Positions 1 through 12,733 of a stretch of DNA of 64,000 nucleotides are shown here, piece by piece. The stretch lies in contig NC_062226.1 in the NCBI RefSeq assembly GCF_902686445.1, positions 12,186,001 to 12,250,000 of the forward strand. The letters are read 5' to 3'. Origin of the DNA: Sciurus carolinensis. Lineage: Eukaryota; Chordata; Mammalia; Rodentia; Sciuridae. Position 1 is the stretch's first letter. Every line of letters begins with the position of its first letter. Under the pieces are notes generated by a model. It was not told where the DNA came from. It did not search any database and saw only the letters and a list, made by a program, of their open reading frames with translations. The position numbers and the translations under genes were made by a program.

Positions 1-600
1 ATATACCAACAATAGAGGTACTGATAAAGATATTATGAAAGTGATCCCATTCACAATAGTCACAAAACAACGTAATAAAACACCAAGGAATAAACTCAAC
101 TAAGGAGATGAAAGAGCTCCACAGTGACAATTCCAAAACACTGAGAAAGTTGAGAAACACTAAAAGGTGGAAAGGTCTCCCATGTTTATGGATAGGAAGA
201 GTGGACACAGTTATTGTCCAACTTTACACGCAATCAGAGATTCAATGCCGTCTCCAGCAAACACCAATGGCATTCCTCACAGAACCAGAAAAAAAAAAAA
301 GAATACTAAAATTCGTGTGGAAATACAAAAAAGCCTGATAGCCCAAGCATCCTTGAAGGCAAAAAAAAAAAAAAAAAAAAAAAAAATCACAGTAGCTCAT
401 TTCAAGACATACTATAGAGCAGTACTAAAGTCATCCAATGTGTTATTGGCACAAAGACAGACACATACACCAAGGAGACAGAACTCAGAAGTAAACCCAT
501 GTGTCTAAGTCAACTGAGTTGCAACAAAGGTGCCAAAACATGGCACTGGAGAAAGGACAGCCTCTGCAATAGGAAGTGCTAGGAAACCTGCATCCTTGTG
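1..600 (+). mobile_element. Ancient L1 ORF2 fragment
   Basis: The plus strand reads as a decayed L1 ORF2 segment from the region after the reverse transcriptase fingers. The residues resemble the L1 stretch that runs through a short 'MDRK' motif, a 'RIL.FVWKYKKA' motif and a 'FKTYYRAVLKSS' motif. It is interrupted by stops and frameshifts and by an A-run at 361-386. The fragment enters from the left edge of the window. The 5' and 3' limits are uncertain. It is older and more diverged than the other L1 copies here and has no coding potential. Confidence 0.6.
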
Positions 601-2274
601 AACACACACGTACACAGGACAAGACAGCATCACACACATACATGGGACAAGACTGCATCACACACGTACACATTTATTTAAACTGTGTATCTTATATACA
701 TTATTTTGTTTACATATAATAACACGGGTTAAAATGTTGCTTATGTTTGAAAAGCATTCAAGTGACTTATAGGTCTCAGAATTGGGTCATGCACACATGC
801 AATTGTTTAAATTCCACTCCCACCAAATATTTGTTAGCATAGCAGCACTTGGCTAGTTATTACATCTTTCTTAAATCAGAATTTCCTCCTTCACACCAAA
901 CAGTAAAGTCAGGGAAATAATAAATCCAAAAAAATTCTGTCACTGTGATCAATTTATAGCAATGAAGTGTATCACCTTTACTTTGAGCAGAGGCAGTTTC
1001 TCAAGACCTAAAGACAAAACCTTACCATTTCATATGGAAACATAGGATAGTACATTTATGTACTTGGCCAAGGAAAGTATCTTTTTAAATAAAATATAGT
1101 TGGATTAAACTGAAATGAAGACATGCTTGAACTCATTTCAGGTTTCCTAGAGTTCCTGCATCCTGCCTGGCCATTCTCCAGTCCACACCCAGAAAGGTTG
1201 AGCCGTAAGAATGGACTGCCTGTGCAAATCACATCACCCCCTAGATGGACCTTTAAAAGTCTCTCATTGCTGTATCACATGTCCAGATGACCTTCCGAGG
1301 ATCTGGACAGCTCCCCTCACCGTTTTGTTCACTGCTGGGGAAATGGGTCTCTTCTGTCTGGACCGTTGTCTTGGCCTTTTCCAGGAAGACAAATCATTTC
1401 AATTTGTGCCTGGGTCCTCTCAAAAAGAAAAAGTTATCATCATCTAACACAACAACAAAAAGAATTAGACAATGGATAAGATAGTAGGAACTGCTTGGGA
1501 GCATAAGTCAGACAGGGATGGGGAAATGTTGGTTAATGGATACCAAGTTATAGCTATATAGGAGAAATAAGTTCTTAAGTTCTAATGCACAGCAGAGTTA
1601 CTACAAGTAAAAATAAAGTTATAAATATTTCAAAAAAACTAGAAGAAACTATTCAGAACAATTTTATAGAAAGAAGGCATATATATTAGAAGAAATTTGT
1701 ATGCTTTTCTATATTTCAACATTATGCAATTCTAAATGTTAAAGTAAATGTCACATGGTTCCATACATATGTATATATATATATGTAACATTTTATGTGT
1801 GCACTAAAAATAAATGCAAATAAATAAAAATGCATAAAAACAAAAGTAAAATCAGGTTTCTAACTAAGGTCACTCACAAAAACAAATTTGACATTTATTA
1901 CAAAATTATACACAAAAATAAAATCATGAACCCACCAGAAGATATATTTTTGTTATCTTGAGAGAGGAAAAAAAATTGATTTGAATGTCTATGGCTACAC
2001 ACCATCCAGTGATAAAAATGACAAATGTATAAAGATTTAAAGTCTACAGGAAAAGGGTACTATGGGAAAAAAAATGTGCAAGTTGATTTGTTGAGAACTT
2101 TCCCATGATTCTCATGACCAATAAGACAAACACAGACAGAAACTATATCCAAGATGAAATAAACGCTGAGGGGAAAGAGCCACATCAAGATTCACAAACA
2201 GCAGTTCAGAGAGAAAAGAAAGTATGTGCAAAAATGAGGTCCTGTGCCCAATTTATAAAAAAAGACAAATTACA
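600..2274. other. Non-coding region downstream of OR copy 1
   Basis: I see no gene here. A short degenerate tandem repeat at about 600-672 repeats a roughly 33-base unit containing 'gacaagac' and 'catcacacac'. The rest is AT-rich, with an A/T-rich stretch around 1,760-1,850. Short ORFs (for example 1,211-1,447) have no recognisable domain and no paralogue in the other OR units. As the OR gene lies on the minus strand, this stretch would hold its 3' untranslated region; a minus-strand AATAAA lies at 1,894-1,899, about 375 bases past the stop, but nothing shows that it is used. Confidence 0.5.
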
Positions 2275-3213
2275 TCATGCTGAAAAGCCTCCTCTCCTGA
2301 GGATGTTTCTCAGAGCTCTGTTCATATCCCGATTCCTCAGACTGTAGATGAAGGGATTCAGCATGGGGGTGACCAGAGTGTACAAAACAGACACAATGAC
2401 ATCTTTGTCTTTAGTGTTTTTGGATGAGGGGAAAAGGTAGAGTCCAATAATTGCTCCATAGTACAGAGAAACCACAGAGAGGTGGGAGCCACATGTGGAC
2501 AAGGCTTTGCAGATCCCCTGGATGGAGGGTCTTCTCAGGATGGTGGCCCCAATGTGACCATAAGAGACCAGAATGCAGATGAATGGCACAGCAATGACCA
2601 CTGATCCTACAGTGAGGATGACCAGCTGGTTGATGGTGGTGTCTGAGCTGGACAGTTTGACTAAGGCAGAGAGGTCACAGAAGAAGTGATGCAGAGTGTT
2701 GTCTCTAAGGAAAGAGAGGCGGGCTAGGAGAAGAGTTTGCACAAGGGCATTGGCAGAGGATAAAACCCAAGACACAATTACTAACAGAAAGCAGAGGTTC
2801 TGACTCATGATTCTGGGATAATGCAGTGGGTGACAGATGGCCACATACCTGTCATAGGCCATTGAGGTCAGAAGAAAGCTGTCGAGATCCCCAAAAAATA
2901 CAAAAAAAAATTCCTGGGAAATGCACCCAGCATATGAGATGGACTGAGTCTGCATCAACATGTCCATGAGCATCTTTGGAGCTGTGACTGAGGAGAAGGA
3001 GATGTCAGTGAGGGCCAAGTGGCTGAGGAAGAAGTACATGGGGGTGTGGAGGCGAGAGTCCAGCCTGATGAGCAGGATGATGAGCAGGTTCCCCAGCACT
3101 GTGGTCAGGTACATGGCCAGGAACAGGGTGTAGAACATGCCTTGCTCCTCTGGCTGGATGGGCAGCCCCAGGAGGAGGAACTCAGACACACTGCTCTGGT
3201 TCTCCCTCCTCAT
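2275..3213 (-). CDS. Olfactory receptor, OR1J-like (copy 1)
   Basis: Intact 312-residue odorant receptor, a class A GPCR expected to couple to Golf in olfactory neuron cilia. Visible motifs: N-glycosylation site NQSS at residues 5-8, GN at 41-42 in TM1, [16 protein letters not shown] at 55-70, Cys97, [10 protein letters not shown] at 118-127, Cys179, SYGHI at 217-221, [12 protein letters not shown] in TM6 and [12 protein letters not shown] in TM7. I chose the ATG at 3,213 because an upstream in-frame extension runs into a splice-acceptor-like sequence (pyrimidine tract then AG at 3,231-3,232), typical of the intron before an OR coding exon. Positions 169 and 189, usually Cys in ORs, are Leu and Ser. 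It is the most diverged of the four copies, with [13 protein letters not shown] in TM3. The OR1J assignment rests on remembered family similarity. Confidence 0.93.
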   Translation of the reverse strand: MRRENQSSVSEFLLLGLPIQPEEQGMFYTLFLAMYLTTVLGNLLIILLIRLDSRLHTPMYFFLSHLALTDISFSSVTAPKMLMDMLMQTQSISYAGCISQEFFFVFFGDLDSFLLTSMAYDRYVAICHPLHYPRIMSQNLCFLLVIVSWVLSSANALVQTLLLARLSFLRDNTLHHFFCDLSALVKLSSSDTTINQLVILTVGSVVIAVPFICILVSYGHIGATILRRPSIQGICKALSTCGSHLSVVSLYYGAIIGLYLFPSSKNTKDKDVIVSVLYTLVTPMLNPFIYSLRNRDMNRALRNILRRGGFSA

Positions 3214-5413
3214 GCTCTTGTTATCTATTTCTGGAGACAAAAAATAGATGGAAATGGGAAAGAATGAGAAGTCACTGGGAATATTTTACAACAAAATCAT
3301 GGTTTTGGACTAGTCAGTAAGTGCATTTGAACCTGAATATCTTGAGCTTTTGGTCACTCTAATTGTCTAGCGATGGTCTGGACAAAAGATTTCATTTGTC
3401 TCCCTACGAAACAACTGAGCATCCTTTGGAGAAACCATGAGACATCTGAATGATTGTCAGATCCTACCAGGTTCAGCTTGAGGAGTAATGATGAAAATTT
3501 GAGATCGAGGTGGAAGACCATGTTAGTAATAGCTAATAGAAAGACTAGTAGATGATCTCTATGGTTCGTTGGCCTCATAACCTTCCCCATACCTCTGCAA
3601 CACACTTTCACTTTTGTTTTCAAGCCTTTGATCAAGATAAGAGAACACAGTGGGCTGCTTTGGATTTTCAAGAGAGCAGGATCTGGAGAACTGGGGCAAG
3701 AGTCATCTGCGGTGGTCAAAACAAGGAGTCAGGAGCATGAATGGCAGCCAATAACAAAATATCTAGTGACAAATTTCACAGTGCACCCGTTGCTCATTCC
3801 TTTAAGAAAAGACTTCCCCAGTAAACATTTTCAATGCCCTGTCATCCTTTCTCTGGGAATTTTCATTGAATGTGCAGTAATAATAGGTTCTCTTTCAAAT
3901 CCTACTTCCTATATTCCCTCAACTTAAAGCAGGTCATTTTTATGGAAGTCATCAGAACACTGGGAAATACTTAACCTGCCGAGCCATGTCTTGTACCTGT
4001 GAAAGAATTACTGTGTCTGTCTAACAAAAGCCAATGATATTTTCTCCTTTCTCACATTTCCTAGCCTAGGTTTTATGCCAAAGATTCTTAGCCTGTATTT
4101 ATTGGTCAGGTTTCTAACATTTCTTCTATGTTGCTTATACTATCATTCCTTTTCCTCTCCTTCAGACCAGACCTATCCATGAAAGCAGTCACAAAGAATA
4201 GGAAAACAGAACATGATAACCTGGCTACTAAGGAATAGAGTCCATATTCTATGTAAGGACTCCTTAAAAGGAAATTGTTCTTTGAGAGCTAAGATGTCTT
4301 ACTATCTCACTCACCCCTCCTTTGGGTGATCAACTAAAATTTGTATCAACATACTAATTCTCCCAACTTGATTGAAATCATTTTTAAAACTCCTACATGA
4401 ACCTATGTTTAAAATCCTATTAATGTGAAATAATAACCTAGATGGATTATACATTCAGCTATGTTACTGATTACCATGTTGGTAACAATTAGTTTATCAC
4501 AAGGAAAATGATAATTACCTGTTGGTCATAAAGGTTGTTTCTATAATTTTTCTATTTCCAGAAATATTGTAATAAACCAAATTTTTCTTGTGCATTTTGC
4601 TTACTAGCAAATATATGTGTAGGGCAAAGTCTCAGAAATGAAATTGGAGGTATCACTATTTTGATAGCCTGTGAAATTACAAGAGACATGGATGAGAAAA
4701 CCAATTGTTTATGTGTTCACCAAAAGGAGTCCTTAATAGAAGAACATACTGTAGGAAGATTATGATAATAGGCACTTTTATTGGGAGTCTGGAGAGGACA
4801 GGGGTAGGGCATCTGAGGAACAGAGAAAACTCCACACCATGGTAAGCCTGGGAAATTTATGATTTGGAGAATTATCAAGAAACCCAGTATGCAAGGCCTT
4901 TTCTGTTATCAGGTATAGAACAATAGTAAAATAAACACAAACAAGGATTAAGTAAGGAGGTGCCTAATAATTTCACAAGGCTTCCTTTCTACTCAGTAGA
5001 GATCAAATTATAACAAGGTGAAGAATGTCAGCAAGAATTTGAATAGTAGGCTATTCCAGTAATTTAGCTACCAAGTATATTTGTTGCACCTGGATGGGGC
5101 AGTAGAGATGGACAAAATTATAGAAATATGTAAGAAAACCCAACAACACAAAATGGGGCTAAAGATAAGGAAAGGAGGTTTAATTTTTGTATCTTCCTCT
5201 CAAAAATTTGATGTAGAATCAGTGTGAGACAAATGATGCTACATGGAGTTTTATTTTATTTTATTTTCTTGCCCTGTCCTCACAATTTGGATAGATACTT
5301 ATTCAAGATAAATTACTGTATATTGAGCTGTCTGCCATAGTATGATGTGATGAGGGGTAGAATCTAGAGATTATGTGATGAGGAGTAAAATCTAGGGAAT
5401 GGTAGGACAACCT

Positions 5414-5462
<49 letters not shown>

Positions 5463-5984
5463 TGCACATGAACACAAAAACATACAATCATACTACTTAA
5501 TATGAATTCAAACCCTGCTCTGTCATGGCCATTGGATGATAAGCAGAGACACCTTCAGCTACAAGTCATGCAAAGGTTCTTCTGTTTCTCTCTAGAAGTT
5601 AAAAAAATACAGTGAAGCAAGTGAAGTCTCTAAGGCACTCAAAGTTCCATAGCAACAGACAGAAAAGCTGTCCATACAGAAACAAAGAAGGTAGATACAT
5701 ACAGTTGGTTCACAGGTCTTGAGAAATCTGTGTGAGTTTCAGTGTTATAAGCCATGGAGAAGACCTGGGGGCAATCCTCCATCTGAGCTCTAAATTAAAA
5801 CAAACCAGATATAATTACTTCATCACCTTTGGCTCCCTTGGGTGAAGAACCACTTGTTGAAGCAGGCATAAGAGAGTTTGCCCTTGAAGGAATAATAATA
5901 ATCAGAAGGCTGCAATTAGGAACTTGATGATTCACCAGAGTTTTTGTCTTCTCAGGTGACCTTGGGGAAAGTACAATTCAGGTT
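3214..5984. other. Upstream region of OR copy 1, diverged duplicate
   Basis: No gene is visible. Patches resemble the blocks upstream of the other OR copies: about 3,290-3,500 matches 19,060-19,270 weakly, and 5,815-6,000 (around 'ggctccctt' and 'gcaggcataagagag') matches 20,370-20,560. The match is weaker than among copies 2-4, which suggests an older duplication. A splice-acceptor-like site lies at 3,231-3,232. The promoter and non-coding first exon of the OR gene probably lie here but I cannot place them. Short ORFs at 3,354-3,927 show no conserved domain. Confidence 0.55.
5416..5459. repeat. (AC)n microsatellite
   Basis: Pure dinucleotide run of 22 AC units. Any ORF through it is a low-complexity artefact. 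It does not correspond in place to the TG runs downstream of the other OR copies. Confidence 0.97.
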
Positions 5985-6078
5985 CTATAATAAGCCAAGC
6001 TGGAGTTGGATGTGGTAACCAAAGTCTCTTGCTTTTGACCCCATTTGGACCCCACTGGTGTCAAGAATACCAAGTGGA

Positions 6079-6155
6079 CTGGGGATGTAGCTCAGTGGTA
6101 AAGCACTTGCCTAGAACACATGCCAAGCCCTTCACTCCAAAGAAAAGAACCCCAG
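6079..6155 (+). mobile_element. ID SINE (degenerate)
   Basis: tRNA-derived rodent/squirrel ID element. It starts ctggggatgtagctcagtgg (box A) and continues aagcacttgcctag. The box B region is decayed compared with the copies at 34,599 and 46,952. An A-rich tail follows. Confidence 0.8.
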
Positions 6156-6379
6156 AAACAGTCTAACACCCCAATCTCTGAACAAGAGTACATGTGGATA
6201 TATTTCTAAAATCATGCTATATAGCTACATGCAACACAAATTTCAGATACTAATGAACTAGTGACTTAATTTGGTAAATTTGTATCAATGCATAATACTC
6301 TAACAAGATTCCAGAGAGGTCCCTGGTGCACCTAGTAAGATCACCCAGAAGTGACCACTAATCTTTTATTTTAACAGTG

Positions 6380-6660
6380 TGGTCATACAGTTCTACAGGA
6401 GACTGTATTGCTGGCACGGGAGCTGGAATTTCCACTGGAGCTATCTCTGCCACCATAACTAGTGTGAGCCTGCGGCTGTGAAGGCTCTAGTTTGAAACTG
6501 GTGCTACCTCCAGTTCGATCTGCAATATTGGATACAGATCTAGCTAGAGAGCTGGTGGTAGAGCTGATACTAGAGAACCCACCAATTCTGTAGTTGACTC
6601 TACCTCTGGTGCTGACGCTAGAGCTAGAATGGACCTGACTCTACTCCTGAACTGGTCATA
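6380..6660 (-). pseudogene. Broken copy of Ser-rich minus-strand ORF
   Basis: Paralogue of the ORFs at 34,909-35,205 and 47,274-47,558. The DNA is clearly alignable (for example 'gctatctctgccaccataact') but the reading frame is not open over its length. I do not recognise the protein family. It may be a relic of a processed pseudogene or part of the adjacent MaLR internal region. Confidence 0.4.
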
Positions 6661-6669
6661 TAGCAATCA

Positions 6670-7806
6670 CTTCAGCATTGCACAGCATTGTAGAGAACCC
6701 CCAGTCACGAATCCCACCTCCAGAAAACCTTCTAAGACAACTGTGCACCCAAATGAACGGTCTTAGGCAATTTCCTCATAGTGCAGCCTGGCCCATCTTC
6801 TTACATTTTCACATGCATACACCCCAGTTCTCCTAAGCCTCTGGCTCTTCCTTAGTGGGCTCCAGGTGCTACTGCTCATTCAGGAGATGGTGGACACGGT
6901 GCCTGTCTGCAGCCTTCAAGGATAGATGTGCCACATTCCTGTCATCTCTTCCTTCCTGGGGTATCCATTGCATCCATTGCAGCTTTAGTGTCACAATCAC
7001 AACTTCATGCATCACCTTCTAAACACTGCCCATGGGAATTTCAAACTTGCCAGAGATTTCCTGGGATCCCAGGCCTTCCTTTGAAACCTCAGTGGAAGCC
7101 CCCCTGACCTTGTTATCCTTGCATTCTTCATACCTGCAAAACCAGAGCTACATTGATGATGCCAAGGCCTGCAAGCAGAATGAGCAGAATCCAGACCCAC
7201 TTGAAACACAGCTACAGGGACTCTTAGTGTCTGGACAGCTGATCACAGTGAAATGAATCCTGGGTTTTCCATGTGACTTGAAGGAGTAGGGCATGCTGCC
7301 TCTTCAAAGTAAAGTTTTGCCCAAAATGCAAGTTGTTCAAATCTCTCTGCTTTGCTTTTTGCTCCTGATTATCAAAATAAACTCAGTTAACTCCTACCAG
7401 TAATCTACATGCCACTTCTCGAATATTATACTGCTGAGAAATTTCTTCCACCAAATTAAGAAGTCCATCACATTTAAAATCAATCTTACAGAAAATCTCA
7501 GGACATGGGCAAAATGGAGACAACTTCTTAGCCAGAACATAACACAAATGCTTTTAGTCCAACTTCCAATAGAGTTTTCTTCCTCTTCTGAAACTTTGTG
7601 AGCCTAGTCTTTACTGTCCACAGTCCTGTTGGTATCCTTGTCTTCTGAACTCCCACAAGAATTGCCCATTAAGGTCCAGTGATAACATTCTAAAACTTTT
7701 CTAGTTCTCATCACTAAACTTTTCCAAATTCCTCCCATAATTTCCAAAAATCTCCGAAACTTTCTTAACCATGCAGTCATGTTAGTCACAGAAATGATCC
7801 AAATCT
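6670..7806 (-). mobile_element. MaLR-type retrotransposon internal region
   Basis: Read on the minus strand, this resembles the internal region of an ERVL-MaLR (MST/THE1-like) element ending next to an LTR. The reverse-complement landmark ctgctgagaaatttcttcc at 7,430-7,448 is characteristic of that internal sequence from memory. Compared with unit C, sequence equivalent to about 48,190-50,180 is absent, with a junction near 7,305-7,320. The ORFs in it (7,032-7,256, 7,604-7,858) are incidental. The left limit is uncertain. Confidence 0.6.
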
Positions 7807-8263
7807 CAGTTTTAGTCATCTGTTTCACCACCATGACCAAAAGACCTGATAAGAACAAATTTAGATGAGGAAAAGTTTATTTGGAGCTCACAGTTTCAGA
7901 AGTCTCAGTCCATAAACAGCCAATTTTATTTGCTCTGGTCCCAAGGTGTGGCAGAACATCATGACAGAAGTGGGCTGGAGGTAAATAGGTAAGGACATGG
8001 CACCAGGAAGCAGAGAGAGGGAGAGAGAGACACTATCCCTTCACCATAGACAAAATACAAACCCTGAAGGCATGGCCCCTGGGGACCTACCTCCTTCATC
8101 CACACCCTACCTGCCTACATTACCACCTAGTTAGTCCCTAACAGGGGATTGATATACTTATTAGGTTGAGACACTCATAACCCAATCATTTCATCTCTAA
8201 ACTTTCTTGCATGGTCTCCACATGAGCTTTCATGGGGGGACACCTAATATCTAAACCACAACA
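7807..8263 (-). mobile_element. MaLR LTR (unit A), intact empty site for the ERV
   Basis: Minus-strand LTR of MaLR type: on the minus strand it begins TGTTGTGGTTTAGATATTAGG and runs to about 7,807 where the internal region starts. The same LTR in unit C (50,691-57,075) is split by the retrovirus, so bases near 8,008-8,022 (gaagcagagagagggagag) are the uninterrupted form of that integration site. Confidence 0.75.
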
Positions 8264-8865
8264 AAGAAGAGAGGGAGAGGTAGAAGGTGAGGGAAAGAGG
8301 AGGTACTGGGGACTGAAGTGGAGTGAATTATAATCTATGCATGTATCATTTTCTCAAAATGAACCCCACTATTATGTATAACTATAATTCACTAATAAAA
8401 ACATTTGAAAACTTTTACAAAGGATATAAAAAGTTAACCACCTGGAAAGGTATTCAACATTAGCTATTAGGGAAATGTAAAGTAAAGCCATGTGAGATAC
8501 TATAAAACATCTTTTAGAATGTCCAAAATAAATAACACTGGCAAAACTTAGGATTGGCAAGGATGTAAACTAACTGAAACTCTCATACTTTGCTGGTGGA
8601 AGTATGAGACAGTAGTTCTACCCTTCTGGAAAGCAGTTTGAGGATTTCTTTTTTTTTTTTATTGTAAACAAATGGGATACATGTTGTTTCTGTTTGTACA
8701 TGGAGTAACAGCATACCATTTGCATAGTCATACATTTACATATGGTAATGATGTTTGATTCATTGTTATTTTTTCCTTCCCCCCCACCCATCCCACCCTC
8801 TTTTCCCTCTATACAGTCCCTCCATCCTCCATTCGTGCCCCCGCATCACCCTCCATTATGTGTCA

Positions 8866-11800
8866 TCATCCACTGATCAGCGAGATAATTCGCCTTTTGG
8901 ATTTTTGAGATTGGTTTATCTCACTTAGCATGATATTCTCCATTTTCATTCATTTGCCTGCAAATGCCATAATTTTATTATTCTTTATAGCTGAGTAATA
9001 TTCCATTGTATATATATATACCACAGTTTCTTTATCCATTCATCAATTGAAGGACATCTAGGTTGGTTCCACAGTCTGGCTACTGTGAATTGAGCAGCTA
9101 TGAATATTGATGTGGCTGCATCTCTGTAGTATGCTGATTTTAAGTCCTTTGGGTATAGGCCGAGGAGTGGGATAGCTGGGTCAAATTGTAGGTCCATTCC
9201 AAGTTTTCTAAGGAATCTCCATACTGCTTTCCAGAGTGACTGCACTAATTTGCAACCCCACCAGCAATGAATGAGTGTACCTTTTTCCCCACATCCTCTC
9301 CAACACCTATTGTTGCTTGCATTCTTGATAATCACCATTCTATTTGGGGTGAGATGGAATCTTAGTGAAGTTTTGATTTGCATTTCTCTTATTACTAAAG
9401 ATGGTGAACATTTTTTCATACGTTTATTGGTTGCTTGTAGATCTACTTCTGTGAAGTGTCTGTTCATATCCTTAGCCCATTTGTTGATTGGGTTATTTCT
9501 ATTCTTTGTGTAGAGTTTTTTGAGTTCTTTATAGATTCTGGAAATTAGTGCTCTATCTGAAGTATGAGTGGCAAAGATATTCTCCCACTCTGTAGGCTCT
9601 CTCTTCGCATTGCTGATATTTTCCTTTGCTGAGAGAAAGATTTTTAGTTTAAATCTATCCCAGTTGTTGATTTTTGCTTTTATTTTTGTGTTATGGGAGT
9701 CCTGTTAAGAAAGTCTGATCCGAAGCCAACGAGGTGAAGATTTTGACCTACTTTTTCTTCTATAAGATGCAAGGTCTCTGGTCTCATTTTGAGGTCCTTG
9801 ATCCATTGTGAGTTGATTTTTGTGCAGGGTGAGAGATAGGGGTTTATTTTCATTCTGTTGCATATGGATTTCCAGTTTTCCCAGCACCACTTGTTGAAGA
9901 GGCTATCTTTTCTCCATTGCATATTTTTGATACCTTTGTCTAGTGTTAGAAAATTGTATTTTTTGGGTTTGTGTCCGTGTCCTCTATTCTGTACCATTGA
10001 TCTACCTGTCTATTTTGGTACCAATACCATGTCGTATTTGTTACTATTGCTTTGTAATATAGTTGAAGTTCTGGTATTGAGATACCCCCTGCTTGATTCT
10101 TCCTACTAAGGATTGTTTTCGCTTCTGGGTTTCTCATTCTTCCAGATGAATTTCATGATTGCTTGCTCTATTTCTGTAAGGTACATCATTGGGATTTTAA
10201 TTGGAATTGCATTGAATCTGCTTAGCACTTTTGGTAGTATGGCCATTTTGACAATACTGATTCTGTCTATCCAAGAACATGGGAGATCTTTCCATCTTCT
10301 AAGGTCTTCCTCAATATCTTTCTTCAATATTTTGTAGTTTTCATTGTAGAGATCTTTTACATCTTTCGTTTCATGATTCCCAAGTATTTTATTGTTTTTG
10401 AGGCTATTACAAATGGAGCTGTTTTCCTCATTTCCCTTTCTGATATTTCGTCTCTTGCATATAAAAATGCTTCAGATTTATGCGTGTTGATTTTATAGCC
10501 TGCTATTTTGTTGAATTCATTGATGAGGTGTAGAAGTTTTCTGGAGGAGTTATTTGGATCCTCTAAATATAGAATCATGTCATCAGCAAATAGTGACAGC
10601 TAAAGTTCCTATTTTCCTATTCATATCCCTTTAATTTCGTTAGTCTGCCTAATTTTTCTGGCTAGAGTTTCGAGGACAATGTTGAATAAAAGTGATGAAA
10701 GAGGACATCCCTGTCTTGTTCCCGTTTTTAAAGGGAATGGTTTTAGTTTTTCTCCATTAAGAATGATGTTGGTCATGGGCTTAGCATAAATAGCCTTTAC
10801 AATGTTCAGGTATGTTCCTTCTATCCCTGTATTTTCTAGTGTTTTGAGCATGAAGGGGTGTTGTATTTTGTTGAACGCTTTTTCTGCGCCAATTGAAATA
10901 ACCATATGATTCTTATCCTTAAGTCTATTGACATGATGGATTATGTTTATTGATTTATGGATGTTAAACCATCCTTGCATTCCAGGGATGAACCCCACTT
11001 GATCGTGTTACACGATTTTCTTAATATGCTTTTGGATACGATTTGCCAATATTTTGTTAAGGATCTTTGCATCTATATTCATCAAGGATATTGGTCTAAA
11101 ATTTTCTTTCCTTGATGTGTCTTCCTGGTTTGGGTATGAGGGTGACATTAGCTTCATAGAATGAGTTTGGTAGCTTACCCTCTTTTTCTATTTCCTGGAA
11201 TACTTTGAGAAGTATTGGAATGAGATCTTCTTTGAAGGTCTTGTAGAACTCGGCTGAGAATCCATCTGCTCCTAGGCTTTTCTTGGATGGTAGGTTTTTA
11301 ATGGCTTCTTCTATTTCATTGCTTGATATTGATCTGTTTAAATTGTATATGTCCTCCTGGTTCAGTTTGGGAGGAGCATATGTCTCTAGAAAATTGTCAA
11401 TGTCTTTGGTAGTTTCTATTTTTTTGGAATACAGATTTTCATAGTAGCTTCTAACTATGTCATGTATCTCAGTGGTGTCTGTCGTGATATTTCCGTTTTC
11501 ATCACGAATTTTAGTAATTTGAGTCTTCTCTCTCCTTCTCTTTGTTAGTGTGGCTAAGGGTTTGTCTATTTTGTTTACTTTCTCAAAGAACCACCTTTTT
11601 GTTTTGTCAATTTTTTGAATAGTTTCTTTTGTTTCAATTTTATTGATTTCAGCTCTGATTTTAATTATTCCCTGTCTTCTACTACTTTTGCTGTTATTCT
11701 GTTCTTCTTTTTCTAGGGCTTTGAGCTGTAATGTTAGGTCATTTAGTTATTGACTTTTCATTCTTTTCTGGAATGCACTCCATGCAATGAATTTTCCTCT

Positions 11801-12690
11801 TAGAACTGCTTTCATAGTGTCCCAGAGATTTTGATATGTTGTATCATCATTCTCATTGACCTCGGAATTTTTTTTATCTCCTCCCTGATGTTTCTGTTAT
11901 CCATGTTTCATTCAAGAGCATATTATTTATTCTCCAGGTGTTGGAGTAATTTCTGTTTTTTATTTTGTCATTGATTTCTACCCTCAGTCCATTATGATCT
12001 GATAGAACACAAGGCAGTATCTCTATTTTTTTGGATTTCCTAAGGGCTGCTTTGTGGCATAACATATGGTCCATTTTTGAGAAGGTTCCACGTGCTTCTG
12101 AGAGGAAAGTGAATCCACTCATTGATGGATGGAATATTCTATTTATGTCTATTTAGTGTAAGTTATTTATTGTGTTATTGAGTTCTATGGTTTCTTTGTT
12201 CAATTTTTGGTTGGAAGATCTATCTAGTGGTGACAGCGGTGCATTAAAGTCACCCAGAATTATTGTGTGATGGTCTATGTGATTCCTGAAATTGAGAAGG
12301 ATTTGTTTGATATACAGGGATGCACCATTGTTTGGGGCATAAATATTTTCTATCATTATGTCTTCCGAATTTATGGTTCCCTTAAGCAGTATGAAATGTC
12401 ATTCTTTATCCCTTCTGACTAACTTTGGCTTGAACAGTTTATCTGATATAAGGATGGAAACCCCTGCTTTTTTACTGAGTCCATGTGCATGGTAGGTTTT
12501 TTTCTATCCTTTCACCTTTAATCTGTGGATGTCTTTTTCTATGAGATGAGTCTCTTGCAGGCAGCACATTGTTGGGTCTTTCTTTTTAATCCATTCTGCC
12601 AGTCTATGACTTTTGATTGATGAGTTTAGGCCATTAACGTTCAGGGTTATTATTGAGATATGATTTGTATTCCCAGTAATTTGGCTTATT
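8866..12690 (-). pseudogene. L1 ORF2 pseudogene (endonuclease-RT), minus-strand L1
   Basis: Order on the minus strand: endonuclease domain pieces (12,356-11,874, with a 'ILGDFNAPLSPLDR' motif), reverse transcriptase pieces (10,998-10,621, with '[17 protein letters not shown]' and '[15 protein letters not shown]'), the segment after the RT catalytic region (10,578-9,680) and the C-terminal region with a Cys-rich motif '[19 protein letters not shown]' (9,467-8,985). The ORF is broken into at least eight pieces by stops and frameshifts. The expected start codon context near 12,690 reads ATA instead of ATG. Confidence 0.85.
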
Positions 12691-12733
12691 TTTGGTTTTT
12701 AAGTTGGCTTGGTTTCTCCTTCGGGTGCTTTTC

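Noticed and set aside
3019..3267. Plus-strand ORF of about 80 codons opposite the OR N terminus, repeated at 18,781-19,026, 38,145-38,390 and 61,795-62,160
   Set aside because: It is the antisense shadow of the conserved OR coding sequence. Its conservation is explained by the receptor on the other strand, and it has no domain of its own.
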